A DNA stretch of 9,049 nt, taken from NCBI GenBank assembly GCA_964458255.1, contig CAYWHY010000055.1, positions 1 to 9,049 of the forward strand, written 5' to 3'. The notes beneath the pieces are model-generated. The model ran no database searches. It was not told the DNA's origin and was given only the letters and a program-made list of their open reading frames with translations. This DNA is from Suilimivivens sp964458255 (lineage in GTDB: Bacteria; Bacillota; Clostridia; Lachnospirales; Lachnospiraceae). The first letter of the stretch is position 1. Each line of letters opens with the position of its first letter. Shown here in pieces: positions 1 through 6,798 of the stretch. The position numbers and the translations under genes were made by a program.

Positions 1-8
1 ACTTTCAC

Positions 9-37
9 TTGACATAACATCAATTTAAGTTTAAAAT
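9..37 (+). promoter_or_regulatory. SigA-type promoter of rny
   Basis: TTGACA at 9-14, a 17-nt spacer and TAAAAT at 32-37 give a near-consensus housekeeping promoter. Transcription would start near 44, leaving a leader of about 90 nt before rny. The leader contains an inverted repeat (AGAATGT at 61-67, ACATTCT at 79-85). This is a sequence match only; no start site is known. Confidence 0.7.
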
Positions 38-133
38 TTAAGTGTTGTAAATTTGTTTTTAGAATGTTTATTCTACATACATTCTATATAGATAAGCGTA
101 CAATGAAAATTTAATAAGGAGGTGCTCCTGTAA

Positions 134-1681
134 ATGGTGCAAGTTTTGATTGCAGTAATCGTCACTTTGCTTATATCGGCTGCATTAACCTGGGTATTAG
201 CTTCTGCTTACCACAAGAAAGTTTCTGAAGCTAAAATCGGAAGTGCAGAGGATAAGGCACGAGAGATTATCGATGAAGCTTTAAAAACTGCTGAAACCAA
301 AAAGCGTGAAGCCTTGTTGGAAGTAAAAGAAGAGTCCATTCGTACTAAAAATGAACTTGACAAGGAAGTTAAGGAGCGGCGTGCTGAAGCACAACGTTAC
401 GAGCGCAGAGTACAGCAGAAAGAAGAGGCAATTGATAAGAAATCAGAGGCGATTGAGAAGAAAGAAGCAAGTCTGGCTGTTAAAGAAGAAGATTTAGCCA
501 AACAACGCGAAGAAATTTCAAAGCTTAACGAGCAAAGATTGCAGGAACTTGAACGAATCTCCGGTTTGACCTCCGAACAGGCAAAAGATTATTTATTGAA
601 AATTGTTGAAGATGAAGTGAAACATGAAACGGCTGTCATGATTAAAGAAATGGAGAGCCGTGCTAAAGAAGAAGCAGACAAGAAAGCAAAGGAATATGTG
701 GTGACGGCTATTCAGAAATGTGCTGCTGACCATGTGTCAGAAACTACTATTTCCGTTGTACAGCTTCCCAACGACGAGATGAAGGGTAGAATCATTGGTA
801 GAGAGGGTAGGAATATCAGAACACTTGAAACCCTGACAGGTGTAGATTTAATTATTGATGATACACCGGAAGCAGTTATTTTATCCGGATTTGATCCTAT
901 TCGTCGTGAGGTTGCCCGAATTGCCCTTGAAAAACTGATTGTGGATGGACGTATTCATCCTGCAAGAATTGAAGAAATGGTTGAAAAGGCGCAAAAAGAA
1001 GTAGAAGTCATGATTAAGGAGGAAGGTGAAGCAGCTACTTTAGAGGTAGGTGTTCACGGTATTCATCCTGAATTGGTGAGACTGCTTGGTAAAATGAAAT
1101 TTAGAACAAGCTATGGTCAGAATGCATTAAAGCATTCCATTGAGGTAGCACAGTTGTCCGGTTTGCTGGCGGCTGAATTAGGATTGGATGTAAGAGTTGC
1201 TAAACGTGCAGGTTTATTGCACGATATTGGTAAGGCAGTCGACCATGAAATGGAAGGTTCACATATCCAGCTTGGTGTTGAACTTTGCAGGAAGTACAAA
1301 GAATCCCCGATTGTCATTAATGCAGTTGAATCTCATCATGGCGATGTAGAACCCCAGTCACTGATTGCATGTATTGTACAAGCTTCTGATACAATATCTG
1401 CAGCAAGACCGGGTGCGAGAAGAGAAACGCTTGAAACATATACAAGCAGATTAAAACAATTAGAAGATATTACCAACAATTTCAAAGGCGTAGATAAATC
1501 TTTTGCTATTCAGGCAGGTAGAGAGATTCGTGTTATGGTTGTTCCGGATCAGATTTCTGACTCTGATATGGTACTTTTGGCCAGAGATATTTCCAAACAG
1601 ATTGAGGCTGAGTTGGAATATCCCGGACAGATTAAGGTTAATGTAATCAGAGAATCGCGAGTAATCGATTACGCAAAATAA
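134..1681 (+). CDS. rny: Ribonuclease Y (membrane-anchored endoribonuclease)
   Basis: RNase Y is the endonuclease that initiates mRNA decay in many Firmicutes; it is tethered to the membrane and cuts single-stranded, AU-rich RNA. The 515-residue product has the usual family length and full domain order. An N-terminal hydrophobic anchor (about residues 3-25) is followed by a long charged coiled coil (about 30-195). A KH RNA-binding domain (about 205-270) carries the GxxG loop GREG at 222-225. An HD-family phosphohydrolase domain (about 330-425) has H334, the H363-D364 pair, H401/H402 and D419 as likely metal ligands. The ATG at 134 has a near-perfect ribosome site, AAGGAGGTG (116-124), 9 nt upstream. 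The gene has its own promoter and terminator, so it is probably monocistronic. In related genomes rny often lies near recA; nothing upstream is visible here to test that. Confidence 0.97.
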   Translation: MVQVLIAVIVTLLISAALTWVLASAYHKKVSEAKIGSAEDKAREIIDEALKTAETKKREALLEVKEESIRTKNELDKEVKERRAEAQRYERRVQQKEEAIDKKSEAIEKKEASLAVKEEDLAKQREEISKLNEQRLQELERISGLTSEQAKDYLLKIVEDEVKHETAVMIKEMESRAKEEADKKAKEYVVTAIQKCAADHVSETTISVVQLPNDEMKGRIIGREGRNIRTLETLTGVDLIIDDTPEAVILSGFDPIRREVARIALEKLIVDGRIHPARIEEMVEKAQKEVEVMIKEEGEAATLEVGVHGIHPELVRLLGKMKFRTSYGQNALKHSIEVAQLSGLLAAELGLDVRVAKRAGLLHDIGKAVDHEMEGSHIQLGVELCRKYKESPIVINAVESHHGDVEPQSLIACIVQASDTISAARPGARRETLETYTSRLKQLEDITNNFKGVDKSFAIQAGREIRVMVVPDQISDSDMVLLARDISKQIEAELEYPGQIKVNVIRESRVIDYAK

Positions 1682-1693
1682 GAATTAATAATT

Positions 1694-1727
1694 AAGAGAA
1701 TCTTGTTTTTCAAGGTTCTCTTTTTTA
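1694..1727 (+). terminator. Intrinsic terminator of rny
   Basis: A 12-bp stem (1694-1705 with 1711-1722, one G-U pair) encloses a TTTTT loop. The stem runs into a T tract about 12 nt after the rny stop codon. Confidence 0.9.
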
Positions 1728-1810
1728 TATCATAGGTAGCATGCTTTTGTTATATTTGTATAAAAAAGCAAATCATATAGGAAAATATTCATTAAAAGAT
1801 TTAGTAAAAA

Positions 1811-1843
1811 TTGCTTGTAGGATTAAGAATGCTATAGTACAAT
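1811..1843 (+). promoter_or_regulatory. Probable SigA promoter of the aminotransferase-Nudix operon
   Basis: There are two overlapping readings: TTGCTT (1811-1816) with a 16-nt spacer to TATAGT (1833-1838), or TTGTAG (1815-1820) with a 17-nt spacer to TACAAT (1838-1843). Either puts the start at about 1845-1850, just before a 12-bp palindrome. No other convincing promoter was seen between the rny terminator and the aminotransferase gene. Confidence 0.5.
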
Positions 1844-1853
1844 AGTATGTGAT

Positions 1854-1878
1854 GTTGCATTGTATACAATTATGCAAC
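1854..1878. promoter_or_regulatory. Palindromic candidate operator, GntR-like
   Basis: A perfect 12-bp palindrome, ATTGTATACAAT (1859-1870), sits inside a wider inverted repeat (GTTGCAT at 1854-1860, ATGCAAC at 1872-1878). The core TTGTATACAA resembles operators of GntR-family repressors, including the known Bacillus GntR site. It lies immediately downstream of the predicted transcription start, a typical roadblock position. It could instead act as an RNA hairpin in the leader. No regulator gene is present in the window. Confidence 0.45.
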
Positions 1879-1912
1879 GATACCATATCAGGAATCAGGA
1901 GGAATATGCGGC

Positions 1913-3199
1913 ATGAAGGCATATAAGGAAATGAGTAAAGAAGAGCTGCTTTCTTTACAGGTGCAGTTAAATAAAGAATATGATGATGTGAAAGCTAAGG
2001 GACTTGTACTTGATATGTCTCGGGGAAAACCGGCAGCTTCTCAGCTTGATATGGGAATGGACTTTATGAATGTATTAAATGCGGATTCTGTATTAAAAAC
2101 GGAAGACGGTGTTGATTGTAGAAATTATGGTATATTAGACGGTATTCCGGAAGCAAAGAAGTTAATGGGAGATATGTTAGGTGTTCCGTCAGAAAACGTG
2201 ATTGTCTGCGGAAATGCAAGCTTAACAATTATGTATGATACGATAGCACGTTCTATGATGTTTGGTGTGATGGGAAGTACACCGTGGTGTAAACTGGATA
2301 AAGTAAAATTTTTGTGCCCTGTTCCCGGTTATGACAGGCATTTTGCCATCACGGAACAGTTTGGGATTGAGATGATTACTATCCCCATGACGGCTACAGG
2401 TCCGGATATGGATTTGGTGGAAAAATTGGTAAGCACTGATGAAAGTATTAAAGGTATCTGGTGCGTACCTAAGTATTCCAATCCGCAGGGCATAACATAT
2501 TCTGATGAAACTGTAAGACGTTTTGCAGCCCTCAAGCCGGCAGCAAAAGATTTTAGAATTTTTTGGGATAATGCGTATGCTATTCATGATTTATATGAAG
2601 ACAGAAGCGATAATTTACTTGAAATTTTAAGCGAATGTGAAAAAGCAGGCAATCCTGATATGGTTTATGAATTTTGCTCTACGTCCAAGGTGACATTCCC
2701 GGGAAGTGGTATTGCGGCTGTGGCATCTTCTGTTGCAAACTTAGAATTTATTAGGAAGACCATGACCGTTCAGACCATTGGTTATGACAAAATTAATCAA
2801 CTTCGTCATGTAAAATATTTTAAAGATATTAACGGAATGAAGGAACATATGAAAAAGCATGCGTCAGTAATGCGCCCCAAATTTGAAGCAGTGCTTGATG
2901 TCCTTGAAAGAGAACTGAACGGTCTTGGAATCGGTACATGGGTAAACCCGAATGGCGGATATTTTATTTCATTTGATGCAATGCAAGGGTGTGCAAAAGA
3001 AATTGTGAATAAGTGTAGGGAGGCCGGTGTTGTAATGACATGTGCCGGCGCTACTTATCCTTATAAAAAGGATCCTAAGGACAGCAATATACGAATTGCA
3101 CCTACATTCCCGACACCTGAAGAATTAGCTGCAGCTACAGACTTATTTGTTCTTTGCGTTAAATTAGTTAGTGTAAACAAGTTATTGGCAGAAAAATAA
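1913..3199 (+). CDS. PLP-dependent class I aminotransferase, probable aspartate aminotransferase of the 1c/MocR-like subgroup
   Basis: A fold-type I pyridoxal-phosphate enzyme that moves an amino group between an amino acid and a 2-oxo acid; aspartate/2-oxoglutarate is the likely pair from overall resemblance. It has 428 residues. Visible landmarks are YSNPQG (188-193), with the Asn expected to contact the cofactor; the cofactor-binding Asp at WDNAY (D219); the Schiff-base lysine at STSK (K259); and a C-terminal substrate-carboxylate arginine at NIRIAP (R394). The N-terminal stretch LDMSRGKPA and the NYGILDGIPEAK segment fit the group annotated as putative aspartate aminotransferase rather than classical AspC. 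The ATG at 1913 follows AGGAGG (1897-1902) at 10 nt. The Nudix gene begins 13 nt after the stop, so the two are very likely co-transcribed. Exact substrate is not readable from sequence. Confidence 0.88.
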   Translation: MKAYKEMSKEELLSLQVQLNKEYDDVKAKGLVLDMSRGKPAASQLDMGMDFMNVLNADSVLKTEDGVDCRNYGILDGIPEAKKLMGDMLGVPSENVIVCGNASLTIMYDTIARSMMFGVMGSTPWCKLDKVKFLCPVPGYDRHFAITEQFGIEMITIPMTATGPDMDLVEKLVSTDESIKGIWCVPKYSNPQGITYSDETVRRFAALKPAAKDFRIFWDNAYAIHDLYEDRSDNLLEILSECEKAGNPDMVYEFCSTSKVTFPGSGIAAVASSVANLEFIRKTMTVQTIGYDKINQLRHVKYFKDINGMKEHMKKHASVMRPKFEAVLDVLERELNGLGIGTWVNPNGGYFISFDAMQGCAKEIVNKCREAGVVMTCAGATYPYKKDPKDSNIRIAPTFPTPEELAAATDLFVLCVKLVSVNKLLAEK

Positions 3200-3212
3200 A
3201 AAGAGGATGAAG

Positions 3213-3752
3213 ATGGAAGAATTTAGGAGGTTATCCCGTGATTTGGTACAGAAGGGTGCTATCATTGATTATTATCAGGATACCATTCAGGTACCAAACG
3301 GAAATATTGTAAAATGGGATTTTATTAAGCATAACGGTGCAGCGGCGGTAGTTCCGGTGGATGATGAAGGCAAACTGATTATGGTACATCAGTATCGAAA
3401 TGCATTGGAGAGATATACCATTGAAATACCGGCAGGTGGTTTAAACAGTCCGGATGAGCCAACTAAGGATGCTGCAGAGCGTGAATTGGCGGAAGAGACA
3501 GGCTTTCATGCAAAGGAAATCGAATTCCTGATAAGTATTCGCACAACAGTGGCTTTTTGTAATGAGAAAATTGATATTTATGTGGCAAAGGGTTTAACAC
3601 CCGGCAAGCAGAATCTGGATGAGGATGAGTTTGTCGATGTAAGGGCATATTCCGTCAGAGAACTTTTGGATAAGATCTTTAAAGGAGAAATTCAGGATTC
3701 AAAAACAATATCTGCCGTATTGGCCTATAAAGAAAAATATGGAAATAATTAA
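3213..3752 (+). CDS. Nudix hydrolase, probable ADP-ribose pyrophosphatase
   Basis: It hydrolyses a nucleoside diphosphate linked to another moiety, most likely ADP-ribose to AMP and ribose 5-phosphate. The product is 179 residues and contains a complete Nudix box at residues 76-98, with Gly76, Glu82 and the RELAEETGF core holding the Mg-binding glutamates. The preceding strands (VVPVDDEGKLIMVHQYR and IEIPAGG) are typical of the ADP-ribose pyrophosphatase branch. After the box, the usual PSPGFSdE-like segment reads TTVAFCNE, so substrate preference may differ. An in-frame ATG at 3207 touches the AAGAGG ribosome site (3201-3206); the ATG at 3213 is 6 nt from it, so the later start is preferred. 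It is the second gene of the aminotransferase operon and ends at a strong terminator. A nudix gene near spoIIM and xerD also occurs in Bacillus. Confidence 0.88.
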   Translation: MEEFRRLSRDLVQKGAIIDYYQDTIQVPNGNIVKWDFIKHNGAAAVVPVDDEGKLIMVHQYRNALERYTIEIPAGGLNSPDEPTKDAAERELAEETGFHAKEIEFLISIRTTVAFCNEKIDIYVAKGLTPGKQNLDEDEFVDVRAYSVRELLDKIFKGEIQDSKTISAVLAYKEKYGNN

Positions 3753-3754
3753 TG

Positions 3755-3784
3755 ACAGGCAGTGCATAGGCACTGCCTGTTTTT
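3755..3784 (+). terminator. Intrinsic terminator of the aminotransferase-Nudix operon
   Basis: A perfect 11-bp GC-rich stem (3755-3765 with 3770-3780) has an ATAG loop and is followed by a T run at 3780-3784, three bases after the Nudix stop codon. Confidence 0.93.
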
Positions 3785-3792
3785 CATATATT
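3764..3792 (+). promoter_or_regulatory. Candidate SigE-type sporulation promoter of spoIIM
   Basis: GCATAGG (3764-3770), a 14-nt spacer and CATATATT (3785-3792) resemble the Bacillus mother-cell SigE pattern KMATATT-N14-CATACANT, with two mismatches in the -35 and one in the -10. The -35 lies in the loop of the preceding terminator. Against it, the start would fall at about 3799, right at the ribosome binding site, giving a very short leader. It is supported mainly by the known SigE control of spoIIM in Bacillus. Confidence 0.35.
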
Positions 3793-3813
3793 TAGAAGAA
3801 AGGAAGGGATAGA

Positions 3814-4419
3814 ATGTTTCAAAGAGAGCGTAATAACACATATTTAAAATGGTTCTTTCTTTTTGTTGTAGGATTTGTGATAGGGATTTTGTTTGTAAAT
3901 TTTCGAAGTGGTATGTTTCTTTCGGATGAAGGAATTTTTTGTAAAACTTCCATGAATCGTATGAAGTATCTGGATGTGGATCATAGATTATTTTTCAGGT
4001 ATGTGTTAGTGCAAAGATTGAAGTGGTTATTTTTAGCAGGACTGCTTTCGACAACCTGTTTTGGAATTGTGGCAATTTATGCCTGTATGGCATGGCAGGG
4101 AATTTTGACAGGAATGATAATTACGGCAGCTGTCATACGATATGGGATGAAAGGCATGGTACTGATTCTTTCTGTTTTTTTCCCACATCAGTTTTTACTT
4201 TTCCCGGCAAGCATCATGATGCTGTATTGGAGCTATCAGAATTGTTGTTTTTTGTATTTTCCGGGGAAAAATCCTTCCATCCTGCTTAGAAATCAAAAGA
4301 GACAGTATCTGAGACAACTCCTGTTACTTGGCTGGATTGTTGGTGTGGTGATTATCGGCTGTGTTTTGGAGAGTTATGTAAATCCGTTATTGCTTTCGGA
4401 TGTTATAAAAATTTTTTAA
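3814..4419 (+). CDS. spoIIM: Stage II sporulation protein M (SpoIIM), integral membrane engulfment protein
   Basis: In Bacillus, SpoIIM is the polytopic membrane partner of SpoIID and SpoIIP in the peptidoglycan-remodelling complex that drives engulfment of the forespore. This 201-residue protein has about five hydrophobic segments (roughly 12-30, 70-93, 96-110, 115-140 and 168-186), in line with the family. The family signatures are recognisable: FPHQFLLFPA (123-132) matches the conserved PHG-type segment before a membrane helix, and LESYVNP (185-191) matches the C-terminal E-a-x-x-x-P segment. The ATG at 3814 has AAGGAAGG (3800-3807) at 6 nt. It lies between a Nudix gene and xerD, a neighbourhood shared with Bacillus, which supports the name. 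Overall identity is low, as is common for this protein, and the short A/T-tract C-terminus (KIF) adds nothing recognisable. Confidence 0.85.
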   Translation: MFQRERNNTYLKWFFLFVVGFVIGILFVNFRSGMFLSDEGIFCKTSMNRMKYLDVDHRLFFRYVLVQRLKWLFLAGLLSTTCFGIVAIYACMAWQGILTGMIITAAVIRYGMKGMVLILSVFFPHQFLLFPASIMMLYWSYQNCCFLYFPGKNPSILLRNQKRQYLRQLLLLGWIVGVVIIGCVLESYVNPLLLSDVIKIF

Positions 4420-4431
4420 AAAATTTTTTTT
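4407..4431. repeat. Alternating A/T tracts across the spoIIM stop codon
   Basis: Runs of five A, six T, six A and eight T follow each other with no G or C and include the spoIIM TAA. They could form a weak AT-only hairpin with a U tail and act as a poor terminator, or simply be bent DNA. The remaining spacer up to the xerD promoter (4432-4526) is AT-rich; I see nothing in it beyond a loose TTTCCG/CGGAAA dyad. Confidence 0.5.
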
Positions 4432-4526
4432 CAATATTTAGTATTTAAATAAGATGACGTTTCCGACATGTTGTACTTTTGATAGAAAAAAGCCGAAAAT
4501 AAACGGAAAAGTGATAATATATATAT

Positions 4527-4555
4527 TTGCTTTTCTTGTATTTTATGATTATAAT
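4527..4555 (+). promoter_or_regulatory. SigA-type promoter of xerD
   Basis: TTGCTT (4527-4532), a 17-nt spacer and a perfect TATAAT (4550-4555). Transcription would start near 4562, giving a leader of roughly 80 nt. xerD is therefore expressed independently of the sporulation gene upstream. Confidence 0.72.
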
Positions 4556-4643
4556 GTACGAAAGGCGGTCAGAGAAAGAAGCAGATACTTATCTTTAATC
4601 CTGCTAGTTATGTAAACAGGCAATGAGAAAGGCTTTAGGGAAC

Positions 4644-5528
4644 ATGGAGAAGATAATCAATTCCTTTATCATATATATGCATAATGAAAAACGGACTTCT
4701 GAAAATACGGAAATGTCTTATCGCAGGGATTTGATGAAGGTACAGCATTATATGCAGGAACAGGGAATTGCGGAAATAAACAAAATCAGTGAAACCAACT
4801 TAAATTCTTACATTCTGTATCTGGAAAAAAATCATTTTTCAGCGGCAACCATTTCACGTAACATAGCCTCGCTGAAAGCCTTTTATCACTATATGTTTCA
4901 GAAAGGTATCATTAAAGAAGATGTATCACAGCGTTTAAAAGCACCTAAAATAGAAAAGAGAATTCCGGAGATTTTATCTACTGCAGATGTGATTAAGCTT
5001 TTAGAGCAGCCTAAGGGGGATACACCGAAAGAGATTCGCGATAAGGCAATGTTAGAGCTTTTGTATGCTACAGGAATTCGTGTGACGGAGCTTATCACAC
5101 TAAAGGTTTCAGATATAAATTTGAAGTTGGGATATATTGTTTGTAAGGATACATCCAAAGAAAGGGTCATTCCTTTTGGAAAGGAAGCAAAGAAAGCCTT
5201 GTCCCGTTATTTGGAAGGGGTAAGAGATGCGATGATAGATGACCCGAAATCGATATATTTGTTTGCTAACTGTTCAGGAAAGCCTATGAGCAGGCAGGGA
5301 TTTTGGAAATTGATTAAGGCATATGCAGGCAAGGCGGGGATTAAGGCGGATATTACACCACATACCTTGAGACATTCGTTCGCGGCACATTTAGTGGAGA
5401 ATGGCGCTGATTTAAGAAGTGTACAGGAGATGCTGGGACATTCGGATATTTCTACTACACAGGTTTATGCCAATATGCAACACAACAGAATACGGGAAAC
5501 CTATGACAAGGCACACCCAAGAAGATAA
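4644..5528 (+). CDS. xerD: Tyrosine recombinase XerD
   Basis: With XerC, XerD resolves chromosome dimers at the dif site by staged strand exchange through a 3'-phosphotyrosine. The 294-residue product (numbered from the ATG at 4644) has the N-terminal SAM-like DNA-binding domain (about 1-85) and the C-terminal catalytic domain. Catalytic residues are R146 (ATGIRVTEL), H240 and R243 (PHTLRH), H266 (LGHSD) and the nucleophile Y275 (VYANM). The usual GKG lysine turn between strands 2 and 3 reads CKDTSKER instead, so the lysine is K168 or K172. The protein ends in HPRR, as XerD proteins typically do. An in-frame ATG at 4623 would add seven residues but has only ACAGG 2 nt away; the 4644 start gives the usual family N-terminus and has AAAGG at 11 nt. 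Neighbouring nudix and spoIIM genes favour XerD over XerC. Confidence 0.92.
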   Translation: MEKIINSFIIYMHNEKRTSENTEMSYRRDLMKVQHYMQEQGIAEINKISETNLNSYILYLEKNHFSAATISRNIASLKAFYHYMFQKGIIKEDVSQRLKAPKIEKRIPEILSTADVIKLLEQPKGDTPKEIRDKAMLELLYATGIRVTELITLKVSDINLKLGYIVCKDTSKERVIPFGKEAKKALSRYLEGVRDAMIDDPKSIYLFANCSGKPMSRQGFWKLIKAYAGKAGIKADITPHTLRHSFAAHLVENGADLRSVQEMLGHSDISTTQVYANMQHNRIRETYDKAHPRR

Positions 5529-5550
5529 TATTGAATATTGCCGGATTAAT

Positions 5551-5586
5551 AAACGCTTCATCGTGGTTGAATACGATGAAGCGTTT
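5551..5586. terminator. Bidirectional terminator between xerD and DAHP synthase
   Basis: A perfect 13-bp stem (5551-5563 with 5574-5586) has a 10-nt loop and A- and T-rich ends on both sides. It lies 22 nt after the xerD stop and 19 nt after the convergent DAHP synthase stop. The T tracts are short in both directions, but position and stem strength make a shared terminator the simplest reading. Confidence 0.85.
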
Positions 5587-5605
5587 GTTGCGGTGTACCA
5601 TACTA

Positions 5606-6634
5606 TTATTCGTAATCGGCAATATCATAAATCAGTTTTTCGGAAGCTTCCCATCCTAAGCAGGCGTCAGTAATGGACTTTCCATAAACACCTTCCCCCA
5701 CTTTCTGGCTGCCTTCTACAATGTAGCTTTCAATCATAACACCTTTTACCAGGTTATGAATATCAGAATTTAACTTTCTGCTGTGCATTACTTCCTTTAC
5801 AATGCGAACCTGTTGTTCAAACTGCTTACCGGAATTGCTGTGATTGGCATCAATAATAGCGGCCGGATTCTTTAAATCCCGTTCATTATACAGGCTAAGC
5901 AGGAGATTTAAGTCTTCATAATGATAGTTGGGAAGATTTTGTCCATGCTTGTTGGTGGCACCACGAAGAACGGTATGGGCTAAGTCATTTCCGTTGGTCG
6001 CAACTTCAAAGCCACGATAAATGAAGGAGTGGGGATGCTGTGCTGCGTAAACGGAGTTGAGCATAACCGTTAAATCTCCACTGGTAGGGTTTTTCATTCC
6101 GGCGGGAACGTCAAAACCGCTGACGGTCATACGGTGCTGTTGGTCTTCTACGGAGCGGGCACCAATGGCAACATAAGATAAAATATCGGAAACATAACGC
6201 CAGTTTTCGGGATAGAGCATTTCATCTGCTGCTGTTAGCCCGGATTCCTCAATGGCGCGAATCTGCATTTTTCTCATGGCAATCAGACCGGCTAAAAAAT
6301 CCGGTTTTTTTTCAGGATCGGGTTGATGTACGATGCCTTTGTAACCTTCTCCTGTGGTTCTTGGTTTATTGGTGTATATTCTGGGAATCAGAATCAGTTT
6401 GTCTTTTACTTTTTCATTGACTTTGGTAAGACGTGTCACATAGTCGCAGACTGCTTCCTCATTGTCAGCAGAGCAGGGACCGATGATGACCAGAAATTTG
6501 TTACTTTTCCCCGTAATGACATCACGGATTTCCTGATCACGTTCTTCCTTTAACTTTACGAGATGTTTAGGGAGTGGAAACTGCTCCCTGATTTCATCGG
6601 GGGTAGGTAATTTTTTTATAAATTCAAATGACAT
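5606..6634 (-). CDS. aroF: 3-deoxy-7-phosphoheptulonate (DAHP) synthase, AroFGH type
   Basis: It condenses phosphoenolpyruvate and erythrose 4-phosphate to DAHP, the first step of the shikimate pathway to aromatic amino acids. The 342-residue product matches the E. coli AroF/G/H class. IGPCSADNEEA carries metal ligand C54. IPRIYTNKPRTTGEGYKG (83-100) is the phosphoenolpyruvate-binding segment, followed by IGARSVEDQQHR and KNPTSGDL. DANHSNSGK carries metal ligand H265, and E302 and D323 (SITDACLGWE) complete the site. The symbol aroF is conventional; the sequence does not say which aromatic amino acid inhibits it. The frame stays open 38 codons upstream, to 6748, but the ATG at 6634 is chosen because AGGAGG lies 8 nt before it, family homology starts there, and the promoter lies between. 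It is transcribed alone, convergent with xerD and divergent from hisS. Confidence 0.95.
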   Translation of the reverse strand: MSFEFIKKLPTPDEIREQFPLPKHLVKLKEERDQEIRDVITGKSNKFLVIIGPCSADNEEAVCDYVTRLTKVNEKVKDKLILIPRIYTNKPRTTGEGYKGIVHQPDPEKKPDFLAGLIAMRKMQIRAIEESGLTAADEMLYPENWRYVSDILSYVAIGARSVEDQQHRMTVSGFDVPAGMKNPTSGDLTVMLNSVYAAQHPHSFIYRGFEVATNGNDLAHTVLRGATNKHGQNLPNYHYEDLNLLLSLYNERDLKNPAAIIDANHSNSGKQFEQQVRIVKEVMHSRKLNSDIHNLVKGVMIESYIVEGSQKVGEGVYGKSITDACLGWEASEKLIYDIADYE

Positions 6635-6665
6635 AATTAATTCCTCCTGGATGTAAGCCCTGTTC

Positions 6666-6694
6666 ATTATAATATAGAAAAATTTAAAGTGCAA
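6666..6694 (-). promoter_or_regulatory. SigA-type promoter of DAHP synthase
   Basis: On the minus strand, TTGCAC (6694-6689), a 17-nt spacer and a perfect TATAAT (6671-6666). The start would be near 6659, a leader of about 25 nt, too short for an attenuator or T-box. Confidence 0.75.
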
Positions 6695-6714
6695 GAAAAA
6701 TAGGGGCAGAATAC

Positions 6715-6743
6715 TTGCAATAGATATGGAAAAAGTGTAAAAT
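6715..6743 (+). promoter_or_regulatory. SigA-type promoter of hisS
   Basis: TTGCAA (6715-6720), a 17-nt spacer and TAAAAT (6738-6743). It is back to back with the DAHP synthase promoter, with the two -35 elements 20 bp apart. The leader is about 50 nt and has no room for a T-box, so hisS itself is not controlled by such an element here. Confidence 0.72.
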
Positions 6744-6798
6744 TGCAAGGTATATAAAAATATCAGAATTTAATATTTACAAAAAGGATGGAACAATA

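Noticed and set aside
61..85. SOS (LexA) box in the rny leader
   Set aside because: The inverted repeat does not match the GAAC-N4-GTTC pattern of Gram-positive LexA sites.
1906..1926. Six-codon ORF overlapping the aminotransferase start
   Set aside because: Its ATG is only about 3 nt from the ribosome site, which is properly spaced for the ATG at 1913. Too short to support.
2222..2587. Antisense reading frames inside the aminotransferase gene and similar ones elsewhere
   Set aside because: They lie opposite strongly conserved coding sequence, lack ribosome sites, and have low-complexity products without recognisable domains.
4617..4628. CAGGCAATGAGA at the upstream xerD ATG, identical to the unit of the 8.8-kb repeat
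   Set aside because: A single 12-nt match in AT- and purine-rich DNA is plausibly chance; no other sequence is shared around it.
6635..6748. 38-codon upstream extension of the DAHP synthase frame
   Set aside because: It crosses the predicted promoter, has no ribosome site, and the hydrophobic sequence is not part of the family; the ATG at 6634 has a strong ribosome site.
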